Counted from the stretch's first letter, positions 8,370 to 17,049 are shown. The stretch: 64,000 nucleotides of DNA from Micromonospora cathayae (GCF_028993575.1 NZ_CP118615.1:1426001-1490000); one strand, 5' to 3'. Numbers and translations are program-made. Notes: generated by a model from the letters alone, not told the origin.

Positions 8370-8930
8370 ATGGCTTCCTGGTCCGAATTCGCCGCTGACG
8401 AGCCCCGCCTCGCCCACGCGATCCGCCTTCTCATGCAGCAGTACGGTCAGGGCTTCGGCTACCTGGCCACCGTCCGGGCCGACGGCGGCCCCCGGGTCCA
8501 TCCGGTCTCCCCGGTCATCACCGACGAGGGGCTCTTCTGCTTCGTCATCGAGTCACCGAAGCGGCGTGACCTCGAACGCGACGGCCGGTACGCGCTGCAC
8601 TCCTTCCCGCCGGAGGAGAGCGACGACGAGGCGTACGTGGCGGGCCGCGCCCATCCGGTCACCGACCGGAGCCGGGTGGCCCGGCTGGCGGAGAGCGCCC
8701 GGGCGCGTCCCGGGGCAGACTGGCGGCTGTTCGAGTTCACCATCGACGTGGCGATGCTCGCCCGGCGGGAGCACGGTGGGGTGGGTGGCCCGGTCGGGGG
8801 CGACGGGTCGCCGGCGGTGCAGGTCTGGCTGGATCCGCTGGCGGCCGATGCCGCCGCCGGGAACGTGGGGCTGCCGGGGCAACGGTCCGGCCGGCGTCGT
8901 CGTCGGGCCGCCCACCGGGCCGCCGCCTGA
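8370..8930 (+). CDS. pyridoxamine 5'-phosphate oxidase-fold protein
   Basis: A 186-residue protein with the split-barrel flavin-binding fold: 'GFGYLATVRADGGPRVHPVS' in the first strands, 'FCFVIESPKRRDLERDGRYA' in the middle, and a C-terminal segment ending in Arg-rich residues. Members bind FMN or F420 and reduce or oxidise diverse compounds; the cofactor and substrate here are unknown. A TAGGAT -10 box (8358-8363) ends 6 nt before the ATG, so the mRNA is probably leaderless. A convergent terminator (8997-9036) follows. Confidence 0.82.
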   Translation: MASWSEFAADEPRLAHAIRLLMQQYGQGFGYLATVRADGGPRVHPVSPVITDEGLFCFVIESPKRRDLERDGRYALHSFPPEESDDEAYVAGRAHPVTDRSRVARLAESARARPGADWRLFEFTIDVAMLARREHGGVGGPVGGDGSPAVQVWLDPLAADAAAGNVGLPGQRSGRRRRRAAHRAAA

Positions 8931-8996
8931 CCCGGGAACGCCGCCAGCCCGGCGAGCGCCGCCGCATCGAGCCGGCAGCGTCGTCAGGCCCGGAAA

Positions 8997-9036
8997 CACC
9001 GGTGCCGGCCCCGTGTTCACGGAGCCGGCACCGGTG
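8997..9036. terminator. bidirectional terminator
   Basis: Thirteen-base perfect arms (caccggtgccggc / gccggcaccggtg) lie between the convergent PNPOx-fold and metalloprotease genes. Confidence 0.8.
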
Positions 9037-9054
9037 GAGCGGATCAGGGGTACG

Positions 9055-10041
9055 TCAGGCGGCGCGGTAGGTGTTCCACGCGGTCAGCATGCGGCTGGCC
9101 TGCCCGGTGGTGAACTGGTACATGCAGGAGTCGTACGTGTAGTCCATGAAGTTGGTGATCGGGTCCACGCCGGCGGTGGAGCAGGTGTCCCGACCGGTCG
9201 GGCACTCGAAGGCCGGGGACGCCTCGGCCGGGGTGTCCGAGACGCTGTCGCCGGAGCCGGAGCAGCCACCCTGGAAGGTGTGGTACAGGTTCAGCCAGTG
9301 GCCGACCTCGTGGGTGCCGGTGTCGCCCTGGTTGTAGTTGGTGGCGTTGCCGCCGGGCAGCGACTCGCTCAGCACGACCACACCGTCCATGCTGGTGAGC
9401 CGACGCTGCGGGAAGGTGGCCCAGCCGAGCAGGTCGTCGCTCAGTTCGCCCAGGTAGATGTTCAGGGTGTTCTTGCCGCCCTCACGCAGCGAGGTCTTCA
9501 TCGACCGCTCAGCCGAGGAGCCCTGCACGATCGGGTACCAGGCCGGGTTGGTCACCCGGTTGATCTTCGTGAGCGAGAAGGCGAACGCGGTGGCCGCACC
9601 ACCGGTCGAGCCCGCGAAGGACTGGTTCAGCACGTTGATCTGCGAGGTGATCATCGAGTCCGGGATGTTGCCGCCGGCCCGGGTGGAGTCCCGCTGGATC
9701 ACGTGCACCACGACGGGAATGTTGACGGAGGCCAACGCCACCGGGCCCTGCCTGAGGCCGGGCCGCTTCGCCCGCTCGGCCAGCGCGGCGACCAGGTCGG
9801 CCTCACGCTCGCGGACCTGGGCCGGGGTCAGCTCGTTCGGCTCGTGCTTGGCGATGCCGCCGACCTTGATCTTCGCGTGCGAGTGGGTGTCGACCGGTTC
9901 CGCGCAGACCTCGTCCGCGTGGTCCGCGTGCGCCGCCGAGGCGGGGGCGACGCCGACCGCCGCCGTGCTGAGCAACAGGGCGAGGGTCGTGGTAGCGACA
10001 CCGGCGACGCGCCGGGTCAGCAGATTGGGACGGAGTCCCAT
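9055..10041 (-). CDS. secreted zinc metalloprotease, M43 (pappalysin-like) family
   Basis: A 328-residue secreted protein. The signal peptide (about 37 residues, core 'AGVATTTLALLLSTAAVGVAPASA') is followed by a propeptide-like region and the catalytic domain with zinc motif 'HEVGHWLNLYH' near residue 246 and a Met-turn 'NFMDYTYDSCMYQFT' near residue 296, typical of metzincins of family M43. Several Cys pairs ('GGCSGSGDSVSD', 'FECPTGRDTC') suggest disulfides. It probably degrades extracellular proteins. ATG with GAGGTGAG about 4 nt upstream. A 387-bp upstream region (10042-10428) contains no other gene. Confidence 0.9.
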   Translation of the reverse strand: MGLRPNLLTRRVAGVATTTLALLLSTAAVGVAPASAAHADHADEVCAEPVDTHSHAKIKVGGIAKHEPNELTPAQVREREADLVAALAERAKRPGLRQGPVALASVNIPVVVHVIQRDSTRAGGNIPDSMITSQINVLNQSFAGSTGGAATAFAFSLTKINRVTNPAWYPIVQGSSAERSMKTSLREGGKNTLNIYLGELSDDLLGWATFPQRRLTSMDGVVVLSESLPGGNATNYNQGDTGTHEVGHWLNLYHTFQGGCSGSGDSVSDTPAEASPAFECPTGRDTCSTAGVDPITNFMDYTYDSCMYQFTTGQASRMLTAWNTYRAA

Positions 10042-10428
10042 GTGCTCACCTCTTTCTAACGGCGAGACAGGAGGTTGTGTCGCGCCGAGGCTGGGAACGT
10101 GCGGCAGACGTTACATCCGATCGACGAGTTTGAGAATGGTCATGTGTTGCCGGACGGTAACTTTCGACCTTGCTGTCGGGTCTCCGACCTGCTGCGGTCT
10201 TACCGCCCGACCGTCCCGGACCGGAGGCGGTCGGGCGTGCCCGCCGCCCCGCCGTCGAGCCGCCGCGCCCGGCCCCGACACCCGTCGCGCCGAGGTGCCG
10301 CCGGCCGTACGCGCCGCCGGCGGGCGCACGCCGGGACGTCGACGGATGCGGTGTCCGCCGCGCCGGCTTGGCAGGGGAGGGGTACCTTGGTGCGGACGGC
10401 GAGCCGCTCAGGTACAGTGGTCCCGCCT
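10042..10428. other. gene-free region upstream of the metalloprotease and tRNA-Gly
   Basis: No coding region is supported on either strand. The first 150 bp are less GC-rich than the surroundings ('tgagaatggtcatgtgttgc') and probably contain the metalloprotease promoter. The last 60 bp hold a TACAGT box (10413-10418), the likely -10 of the tRNA gene, with TTGGTG (10387-10392) as a poorly spaced -35. Confidence 0.5.
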
Positions 10429-10502
10429 GCGGGTGTAGTTCAATGGCAGAACATCAGCTTCCCAAGCTGACAGTGCGGGTTCGATTCCCGTCACCCGCTC
10501 CA
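10429..10502 (+). tRNA. tRNA-Gly (anticodon CCC)
   Basis: A full cloverleaf can be drawn: acceptor gcgggtg (10429-10435) with cacccgc (10492-10498), D arm around gttcaatggcagaac, anticodon stem tcagc/gctga with loop ttCCCaa, T arm gcggg-ttcgattc-cccgt, discriminator T at 10499 and an encoded CCA (10500-10502). It reads GGG glycine codons. A strong hairpin terminator follows 4 nt later. No integrase or att-like repeat is seen, so it is not serving as an integration site in this window. Confidence 0.97.
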
Positions 10503-10506
10503 CGTA

Positions 10507-10549
10507 CGAAGGCCCTGGTCAGGACGCGAGTCCCGAGCCAGGGCCTTCG
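10507..10549 (+). terminator. terminator after tRNA-Gly
   Basis: Perfect 12-base arms (cgaaggccctgg / ccagggccttcg) start 4 nt after the CCA end of the tRNA. Confidence 0.85.
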
Positions 10550-10668
10550 ACGTTCCACGGTCAACGATCGTATGGCGTGCCGTTAGCCCAGTTCGGAGGG
10601 CTGCTTGCCCGGGAAGTTGACCCGAGACATGACGCCCTGGCGGAGCTGAGGTCGGCGCGTACGCCGGT

Positions 10669-10695
10669 GGAGAGGTCGCCGCGTACGACCTCTCC
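10669..10695 (-). terminator. terminator after glycosidase-like gene
   Basis: Perfect 10-base arms (ggagaggtcg / cgacctctcc) with a 7-nt loop lie immediately downstream of the minus-strand stop codon at 10704. Confidence 0.7.
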
Positions 10696-10703
10696 GCGTT
10701 CCG

Positions 10704-11732
10704 TCACCGGGTGCGCGCGTACCGGGCGGCGACCGTGGCGAACGCCTCCTTCGGTTCCCAGGCCGGGATGCCGTCCGGGGTCTCCCGGACCTTCACCAGG
10801 CCGAAGGAGGCCCGGTCCAGGTCCCGCTGCGGGTCGTCCCGGGTGACCAGGTGGAAGTTGGCGAAGGTCTGGACGAAGACGGTGTCGATGTCGTCCCGGG
10901 CGTCGAGGACGTCGAGCAGCGTTCCGAGGTAGGTGGCCTGTTCGGTCTCGTTGCGATCCAGCTCCCGGCTCAGGCGCAGCGGTCGGGTGCTGCGTCCGTC
11001 GTACTCGACGGGGAGGAAGGAGTGGCCGGCGTTGGCCGAACTGCCGGTGTGTGGGGCGGTGCCGACCTCGGTGATCGCGATCGGTTTGCCGTGTCGGCGT
11101 ACGGGGTGCAGGGCCTGGTCGAGGCCGGGGAAGTGACCCTCCACCATGTTCGGGTAGAAGTCGATCCCGAGGTAGTCGAAGCCACTCCAGTCGACGTTCT
11201 CGAACGGCAGTGACGCGTACGTGACCTTGCCGCCGAACCGCTCCCGGATCGTCGCCGTCGCGGCGCGCAGGAAGTCGTTGAGCGGGCCGGTGACCGCCGC
11301 GAGGATCGCCGGCAGTTCGGTGTTGCTGGGGGTGAACAGCTCCAGCCGGTCGTAGAAGGTCTCGCCGGGCAGGAAGCCCCGGACGAAGAGGCTGGCCTCC
11401 GCTCCGGCGGCGACCACGACCTCCGCGCCGCCCCGACGGATGCGTTCGGCACGTTCGGCGGTGTCCGCGAGGAAGGCCAGCATCTCGTCCCGGTCGAGGT
11501 CGGTGGTGAACGGCGAGTACCACACCTCCAGCCCTTCCTCGGCGGCGATGGTCGCCGCGAGTTCCAGCCGGTCCTGGTCGCCGCCGGTCACCCGGACGGC
11601 GGTGCAGTGCAGCTCGGTGCGGATGGTGCGCAGGTCACGGCGGACGGCGTCAGCATCGAAGACCGGTGGTCCGCTGGTGGCACCGCCGCTCAGGAAACCG
11701 GTGTCGTAGGTGATGCCCCGTCCACGTAGCAT
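10704..11732 (-). CDS. glycoside-hydrolase-like TIM-barrel protein
   Basis: About 342 residues without a signal peptide. The pattern suggests a (beta/alpha)8 barrel of the glycosidase superfamily: 'CTAVRVTGGDQDRLELAA', 'GLEVWYSPFTTDLD', 'DWSGFDYLGIDFYPNMVEG' and 'PIAITEVGTAPHTGSS', where the Glu after the penultimate strand would be the nucleophile. An upstream acid Glu is not obvious ('GAEASLFVRGF' is a candidate), so enzymatic activity is inferred. The ATG at 11732 has GAGGAG upstream; the GTG at 11753 would lie close to the operator. It is divergent from a TetR gene, with the palindrome 11759-11776 between them, so it is probably repressed by that regulator. Confidence 0.6.
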   Translation of the reverse strand: MLRGRGITYDTGFLSGGATSGPPVFDADAVRRDLRTIRTELHCTAVRVTGGDQDRLELAATIAAEEGLEVWYSPFTTDLDRDEMLAFLADTAERAERIRRGGAEVVVAAGAEASLFVRGFLPGETFYDRLELFTPSNTELPAILAAVTGPLNDFLRAATATIRERFGGKVTYASLPFENVDWSGFDYLGIDFYPNMVEGHFPGLDQALHPVRRHGKPIAITEVGTAPHTGSSANAGHSFLPVEYDGRSTRPLRLSRELDRNETEQATYLGTLLDVLDARDDIDTVFVQTFANFHLVTRDDPQRDLDRASFGLVKVRETPDGIPAWEPKEAFATVAARYARTR

Positions 11733-11758
11733 GTCGCTCCTCGCCCAGACCAAGTAAA

Positions 11759-11776
11759 GTACGGTACGTACCGTAC
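11759..11776. promoter_or_regulatory. perfect 18-bp palindrome, likely TetR operator
   Basis: GTACGGTAC|GTACCGTAC is a perfect inverted repeat in the 65-bp gap between the divergent glycosidase-like and TetR genes. Its position, size and symmetry are those of an autoregulatory TetR operator controlling both genes. Confidence 0.8.
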
Positions 11777-11797
11777 CCTAAAGGAAGGGGGTTCGTG

Positions 11798-12421
11798 ATG
11801 GCCGGCACCACCCGGCGGCGCGGTCCGGCGCTCGAGGACGCGATCCTCCGGGCCGCCGCCGACGAACTCACCGAACACGGGTACGCGGGCCTCACCGTGG
11901 AGGCGGTCGCCCGGCGGGCCGGTACGAACAAGAACGCGATCTACCGGCGCTGGCCCGGTCGGGCCGCTCTCGGGGTGGCCGCGTACCGGCACCTGATGGT
12001 GGCCGACGTCGAACTCCCCGACGAGGGTGATCTCCGCGGCGACGTGTTGGCGCTGCTACGCGGGGTGAACTGCGACTGGTCGTCCCCGGCCGGCGTCGTC
12101 CTCCGCAGCCTGATGGCCGGCGTGGCCGACGACCCCGAACTGTTGGCCAGCCTGCGGAGCGCGGCATCGGACGGCGGTGCCCAGCGGTGGCTCCGGCTGC
12201 TCGCCCGCGCCCGGACCCGGGGCGAGATCCCCGACGGACCGGTCACCAGCCGGATGGCCACGGTCGCGCTGGACCTGCTCCGCAACGAGTTCGTCACCCG
12301 GGGCGTCCGCACCGTTCCGGACGAGACGATCGTCGAGATCGTCGACGAGGTCTACCTGCCGCTGCTCCGCCACCGGCAGCCGGACGTCCGAGGCAATCAG
12401 CCCGCGGCGTCCGCCGGCTGA
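11798..12421 (+). CDS. TetR/AcrR family transcriptional regulator
   Basis: A 207-residue repressor with the N-terminal TetR helix-turn-helix 'LTVEAVARRAGTNKNAIYRR' (around residues 30-50) and a C-terminal ligand-binding domain of the TetR_C type. ATG at 11798 (GTG at 11795 is an alternative) preceded by GGAAGGGG. It is divergent from the glycosidase-like gene, and the 18-bp palindrome between them is the natural operator, so it probably represses itself and that gene. The ligand is unknown. A convergent terminator lies after it. Confidence 0.9.
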   Translation: MAGTTRRRGPALEDAILRAAADELTEHGYAGLTVEAVARRAGTNKNAIYRRWPGRAALGVAAYRHLMVADVELPDEGDLRGDVLALLRGVNCDWSSPAGVVLRSLMAGVADDPELLASLRSAASDGGAQRWLRLLARARTRGEIPDGPVTSRMATVALDLLRNEFVTRGVRTVPDETIVEIVDEVYLPLLRHRQPDVRGNQPAASAG

Positions 12422-12454
12422 CCGGCGGCGGGGAGCGGACCGGAACGGAACGGG

Positions 12455-12488
12455 GAAGGGGCCCCGCCGGTGTCGGCGGAGCCCCTTC
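12455..12488. terminator. bidirectional terminator
   Basis: Arms gaaggggc-ccgccg / cggcgg-gccccttc, interrupted by one unpaired base on each side, with a 4-nt loop; between the convergent TetR and CWB2 genes. Confidence 0.8.
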
Positions 12489-12507
12489 GCGGGTGTGCTG
12501 GGTGGTG

Positions 12508-14493
12508 TCAGTCGGCGAGGCGCTCGCGGGCCGCCTCGGCGGCGGCCTTCAGCTCTGCCCGGGTACGCGGGCCGTCGACCGCCCCGGCACCGCCGCGCTG
12601 GGCGGGGCCGGCGGTGCCGCCGGTGGAGCGGACCACGTCGGTCTGGTTGGCGAGCAGGTTGTAGCTGTTCGGGCCGGCGAGGTAGTACCCGAGGTTCTGG
12701 GCCTCCAGGTCGTTGACCACCGGGGCCGAGCCGAAGATCAGACCGGTGTGCACCGAGCCGCTGGTCTCGTCGGCGAGCATCTCGACCTCGTAGCCGGGGA
12801 CGTCGTCGGTGCCGTAGGTCAGCAGGAGCGGGCCGTCGAGCGAGGCCATCAGCGCGCCGCCGGCGAGGGCGTCCGGCCAGTTCATGCCGGTGGTGACGCC
12901 GATGTGGTTCTGCCCGCCGAAGAACGTCCACGCGGTGAGCAGGGCGGTCTCCCAGCGGCTGTCACCGTACAGCGGGATCGCGTCGTACGGTTGGGCCGCC
13001 GTCGCGCCGGAGAGGCCCACCCCGACCACCGTCGACGAGCCGGAGAGACCGTCGAGGTAGGTCTTGGTGGGAGCCGGCAGCAGGTTGTTGTTGGTCAGTA
13101 CGACCACCGCCGACGTGCCCTTGCCCGGAAGGTTCTGCGCCCCGGCGGCAGCCCCCGCCGAGAGTGCGTCCGGGAAGTCCATCCCGGTGGCCACGAGCAC
13201 GGTGTCCGGCGTCGGGTCGATCGCGTTGGCGATCGCCACCGAGGTGGCGAAGCGGTCCGTGCCGGCCAGCCGGACCGTGTTGTACCCGAGGGCCTTGACC
13301 TGCTGTTCGACGTTCGCGGAGATCGCGCCGGCCGCGCTGCCCAGCAGGTAGACGGTCTTGCCGGGGGCGAGGATCCGCTGCATCTCGGCGGTGGCCGTCG
13401 GGTGCAGCGTGTCCAGGGTGCTCATCAGCAGCGGGCCCTGCTTCGCCGCGGCGAGCGCCGAGCCGCCGAGCGCGTCGGCGAAGCTGTCCCAGCGGGTGAG
13501 CACCACGGAGTCGGCCGGTGCCCGCTTGTCGGCGGCGTTGCCCCTGGTGGCCCAGTGCGACTGGGAGATTGCGACGGCGGTGGTGAACCGGTCGGTGCCG
13601 GAGAGCCGGACGACCCGGTCCTTCTTGTTCGGCTGGACGTCGGGCTCGCCGGTGATGCCCGCGATGTTCGTCGGGTTCTGCTGGCTGCCGTCGGCTGCCG
13701 CGGCGGCGATACCGCTGCCCTGACGGAAGGCGAGCGTCTGGCCGGTCGGGTACCACACCGGGTCACCGTGGCTGGACGCGTTGCCGGTGACCTGGACGAG
13801 GTTGTTGCCCGAGGTGTCGGAGACCCAGATCTGGTTACCCCGGACGAAGGCGACCTTCTGCCCGTCGGGGGAGAGGGTCGGGCTGGTCGCGTCCGAGACG
13901 ATCGGGGTGTACGTGCTGCCGTCCAGGAAGCCGATCTCCGGCGTACCGGTGGGGTTGCCGTTGCCGTCGTCGGCCTGCCGCTGTACGACGACGCGCTGGC
14001 TGTCGTTGGTGTCCGGCTGGGTGTAGTGGTGACCGTCGTCCGGCGAGCGCGTGACGATGTCGAACCCGTACGTGCTGAGAGTCTCCTCGATGCGCCAGGG
14101 CTCACCGGCGGACCTGGCCGCCCAGACCACCGTCGAGCCGTCACCCACCCACTCCGGGTCGGCGCGCTGCGAGGACGGGTCGGGGTTGGCGATCGGGTAG
14201 AGGCTCTCGCCGTCGTTGTACCGGATGGTGGCGATGTCACCGTTGTCGGTGACGAAGACCGCCCGGCTGCCGTCCGGCGACCAGGCGGCGTCGGTGATGG
14301 TGTACTCCGGGGTGCCCACCAGGTTGCCGCCGGCGACGGTGATGTAGTGGCCGCCGTTGCTGGCGGTCACCCGCCCGCCCGGCGATGCGTGGGTGGCGTG
14401 GGCCGGGGCGGCACCACCGAAGAGGGTGGTGGCACCGATGGCGAGCACGGTGCCGAAGACCGCGGAACGATGGGTGATGCTGATTCGGGGCAA
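12508..14493 (-). CDS. secreted TolB-propeller / cell-wall-binding repeat 2 (CWB2) protein
   Basis: About 661 residues from the TTG at 14493, which has GAGGAG 5 nt upstream and gives a signal peptide ending 'TTLFGGAAPAHA'; longer upstream extensions are not family-like. The N-terminal half is a WD40/TolB-type propeller ('AAWSPDGSRAVFVTDNGD', 'PTLSPDGQKVAFVRGNQIWV', 'PVWYPTGQTLAFRQG'). The C-terminal half has three CWB2 repeats ('VRLSGTDRFTTAVAISQ', 'VRLAGTDRFATSVAIANAI', 'YGDSRWETALLTAW'). CWB2 modules anchor proteins to wall polymers in Gram-positives. It is divergent from a close paralogue at 14921. The surface role is inferred; the ligand is unknown. Confidence 0.9.
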   Translation of the reverse strand: MPRISITHRSAVFGTVLAIGATTLFGGAAPAHATHASPGGRVTASNGGHYITVAGGNLVGTPEYTITDAAWSPDGSRAVFVTDNGDIATIRYNDGESLYPIANPDPSSQRADPEWVGDGSTVVWAARSAGEPWRIEETLSTYGFDIVTRSPDDGHHYTQPDTNDSQRVVVQRQADDGNGNPTGTPEIGFLDGSTYTPIVSDATSPTLSPDGQKVAFVRGNQIWVSDTSGNNLVQVTGNASSHGDPVWYPTGQTLAFRQGSGIAAAAADGSQQNPTNIAGITGEPDVQPNKKDRVVRLSGTDRFTTAVAISQSHWATRGNAADKRAPADSVVLTRWDSFADALGGSALAAAKQGPLLMSTLDTLHPTATAEMQRILAPGKTVYLLGSAAGAISANVEQQVKALGYNTVRLAGTDRFATSVAIANAIDPTPDTVLVATGMDFPDALSAGAAAGAQNLPGKGTSAVVVLTNNNLLPAPTKTYLDGLSGSSTVVGVGLSGATAAQPYDAIPLYGDSRWETALLTAWTFFGGQNHIGVTTGMNWPDALAGGALMASLDGPLLLTYGTDDVPGYEVEMLADETSGSVHTGLIFGSAPVVNDLEAQNLGYYLAGPNSYNLLANQTDVVRSTGGTAGPAQRGGAGAVDGPRTRAELKAAAEAARERLAD

Positions 14494-14920
14494 GAAGGCT
14501 CCTCGAAGACGGTGCGCCGCGGAGGTGGCATCGGCGGTGGGGCCGGCCTGGGGCGGCGCGGCCCACTGTAGAGGACCGCACCGACACTCGCCGCCCGGTA
14601 TTCGCCGGCCCGGTCGGGACCACCGGAACGATCCGCCGCCCTGGTCGGGAGGCGACCGTCGTACGCCGAAAGGCGCGGGCCCGCTGGCCGTGCGGACAGG
14701 TCGGTGCCGTACGGCGAAAGTTCGTCCGGGCAGGCAGCGCGTCCGGCCGGGTGGTCCTCCCCGTGGGTCAACCGTTCGGTCAGACATCGAACGTTCCGGC
14801 TGGTCGGGGCAGCAGGGCTCCTAAGAGTTCCCTAAGGTTCTGCTCACCTGCGCCGCCCCGGGCCGGATCAGCCGGTCGACGGGTGGAACGCTGCGGCGCG
14901 GTTCTGAGCGGGGAGTTCCC
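14494..14920. other. 427-bp divergent promoter region between two CWB2 genes
   Basis: No supported coding region. Both flanking genes start with TTG. I see no clear operator. A 'cgaacgttccggctggtcgg' segment near 14789 and 'gagttccctaaggttctgc' near 14825 are less GC-rich and could hold promoters. Confidence 0.4.
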
Positions 14921-16945
14921 TTGCCTTCTTCTTCTGCTTGCCGGTCCGTGGCGTTTGCCTCGGTCCTCGCGCTCGGCGCGACCGCGCTCGTGGCCGGCGC
15001 TCCGGCCGCCAGCGCCAGCCTGCCGGGCTCGGGCAACGTCCTGACCACCAGCAACGGCAGCACCTCGATCCGGTTCTACAACGACCCCTCCCGTACGGTG
15101 CTGGCCAGCCCGTTCGACGAGACGATGAAGCACGTCGCCTGGTCCCCGGACGGCAGCCTCGCCTCCTACGTGGACCCGATGGGCGGGATCAGCACCCTCC
15201 GCTGGGACGGTCAGTGGGGCTTCCAGCAGGTCCCCGGGGAGTCGGGCACGGTCCGGGAGAGCCCGACCTGGCGCGGCAACGGTGCCAGCCTGATCTGGGC
15301 GGAGAAGCCCGCCGGCCAGTCCTGGCGGATCCGGTTGGCTCCCAGCTCGTCCTTCAAGGACTTCGGCAACCAGCTCACCCCGCCCGGTGACTCCCAGCAC
15401 TACCGCAACCCGGACGGCGGCCACGACCACAAGGTGGTCTTCCAGCGGCAGGCGGACAACGGCTCCGGCGCGCCGACCGGACAGTCCAGTGTGGTGCTCT
15501 TCGACGGCTCGAAGCCGGAGGACGAGTGGATCACCGTCGTCGACGACAACGGGTCGAACCCGGCCCTGTCGCCCGACGGCACCCGGGTGGCGTTCGTCCG
15601 CAACGGCCAGATCATCGTCTCCGACCTGTCCGGGAACAGCGAGGTCCCGGTCACCAGCAACGCGGGCACGAAGGACAACCCGGTCTGGTCGCCGGACGGT
15701 AGGACCATCGCCTTCAACCAGGGCAGCGGCGTCGCCACCGCGGCGGCCAACGGTACGCAGGCGGCCAGCCCGGTCGTGGTCTCCGGGGCCACCGGAGTCC
15801 CGGCGTACCAGCCGCGCAAGAAGGACCGGGCGGTCCGCCTCTTCGGCACCAGCCGGTTCACCACCGCCGCCGCCGTCTCCCAGTCGCACTGGAAGACGTA
15901 CGGCAACGCGGCCGACACCCGTGAGCAGGCGGGCGCGGTGGTGCTCTCCCGGTCGGACACCTTCGCCGACGCGCTGGGCGGCTCGGCGCTGGCCGCCGCC
16001 AAGCAGGGGCCGCTGCTGATGACCCCGCCCACCTCGCTGGAGGCCACCACCCAGGCCGAGATCCAGCGGGTACTCGCCCCTGGCGGAACGGTTTACCTGC
16101 TGGGCAGCCCGGGTGCGCTCTCCACCGGCGTCGAGGACGCCGTCCGGGCCCTCGGCTACAACCCGGTCCGGCTCGCCGGCACCGACCGGTTCAGCACCTC
16201 GGTGGCGATCGCCAACGCGATCGACCCGAGCCCGGACCTGGTGCTGATGGCCACCGGCATGAACTACCCGGACGCGCTCGCCGCCGGGGCCGCCGCCGGT
16301 TCCTACAACTACCCGGGGGCCAACAGCCCCTACTCCGCCGTGGTGATCCTCACCAACGAGGCCAAGCTCCCGGACTCCACCAGGACCTACCTGGACGGCC
16401 TCGACCGGAGCAGCCGCACCCTGGTCGGCATCGGCCGGTACGCCGCCCAGGCGGCCGTCGCCTACGACGGCCCGGACGCGGTCGAGGTGTGGGGGACGAG
16501 CCGGTACGAGACGGCGCTCTACACCGCGTGGACCTTCTTCAGCGGGCAGCAGCACGTCGCGCTCGCCACCGGGGCCAACTGGCCGGACGCCCTTTCCGGC
16601 GGTGCGCTGATGGGTGTGCTCAACGGTCCGCTCATGCTGACCCTGGGCACCGCCACCGACCTCACCTTCGAAGCCGAGCTGCTGCTCGCCGAGTCGGCCG
16701 CCTCCGCCGGGAACGTGCTGATCCTCGGCTCCGCGCCGGTGATCAGCGACCGGCAGCGCAACCAGGCCGGGCTCTGGATCAGCGGCCCGCTGGGCGCGAC
16801 CGCGGTGAGCAACCCGATCGACCTCGCGCGGACCGGTGGGGCCGCTGCCCGTACCGCCGCGACCGGCGAGCCGGGGCTGCGTACCCCGGACGAGGTCGCG
16901 AAGGCGGCCGAGTCGGTCCGCGAGCGCCTCGCCGAGCTCCGCTGA
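14921..16945 (+). CDS. secreted TolB-propeller / cell-wall-binding repeat 2 (CWB2) protein, paralogue
   Basis: A 674-residue paralogue of the divergent gene, again with a TTG start (SD-like GGGGAG at 14909-14914). Signal peptide 'SVAFASVLALGATALVAGAP' with AAS-AS cleavage, TolB/WD40-like propeller blades ('VAWSPDGSLASYVDPMGG', 'PALSPDGTRVAFVRNGQIIV', 'PVWSPDGRTIAFNQGSG') and three CWB2 repeats ('VRLFGTSRFTTAAAVSQ', 'VRLAGTDRFSTSVAIANAI', 'VWGTSRYETALYTAW'). Both paralogues end in the same 'TRAELKAAAEAARERLAD'-like helix. Likely a wall-bound surface protein; a pair made by duplication and inversion. Confidence 0.9.
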   Translation: MPSSSACRSVAFASVLALGATALVAGAPAASASLPGSGNVLTTSNGSTSIRFYNDPSRTVLASPFDETMKHVAWSPDGSLASYVDPMGGISTLRWDGQWGFQQVPGESGTVRESPTWRGNGASLIWAEKPAGQSWRIRLAPSSSFKDFGNQLTPPGDSQHYRNPDGGHDHKVVFQRQADNGSGAPTGQSSVVLFDGSKPEDEWITVVDDNGSNPALSPDGTRVAFVRNGQIIVSDLSGNSEVPVTSNAGTKDNPVWSPDGRTIAFNQGSGVATAAANGTQAASPVVVSGATGVPAYQPRKKDRAVRLFGTSRFTTAAAVSQSHWKTYGNAADTREQAGAVVLSRSDTFADALGGSALAAAKQGPLLMTPPTSLEATTQAEIQRVLAPGGTVYLLGSPGALSTGVEDAVRALGYNPVRLAGTDRFSTSVAIANAIDPSPDLVLMATGMNYPDALAAGAAAGSYNYPGANSPYSAVVILTNEAKLPDSTRTYLDGLDRSSRTLVGIGRYAAQAAVAYDGPDAVEVWGTSRYETALYTAWTFFSGQQHVALATGANWPDALSGGALMGVLNGPLMLTLGTATDLTFEAELLLAESAASAGNVLILGSAPVISDRQRNQAGLWISGPLGATAVSNPIDLARTGGAAARTAATGEPGLRTPDEVAKAAESVRERLAELR

Positions 16946-16974
16946 CCGGTCCGTTCCGTGCGCTCCACCGTTCG

Positions 16975-17021
16975 ACCTGATCCACCGTCACACCTGATCC
17001 ACCGCTACACCTGATCCACCG
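16975..17021. repeat. three 17-bp tandem direct repeats
   Basis: Units acctgatccaccgtcac, acctgatccaccgctac and acctgatccaccg (16975, 16992, 17009) lie between the CWB2 stop codon and the terminator; the first 13 bases of each are identical. Confidence 0.85.
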
Positions 17022-17049
17022 AGGGGCCCGGTCAGCTGACCGGGCCCTC
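17021..17049 (+). terminator. terminator after CWB2 gene
   Basis: GC-rich inverted repeat with core gcccggtcag/ctgaccgggc and almost no loop, directly after the tandem repeats. Confidence 0.65.

Noticed and set aside
10429..10502. tRNA-Gly as an integration site for a mobile element
   Set aside because: No integrase, no duplicated 3' tRNA end and no phage or plasmid genes occur nearby.
12187..14571. 794-residue plus-strand open frame opposite the first CWB2 gene
   Set aside because: No recognisable domain, atypical composition, and it starts inside the TetR gene; the minus strand encodes a clear TolB/CWB2 protein.
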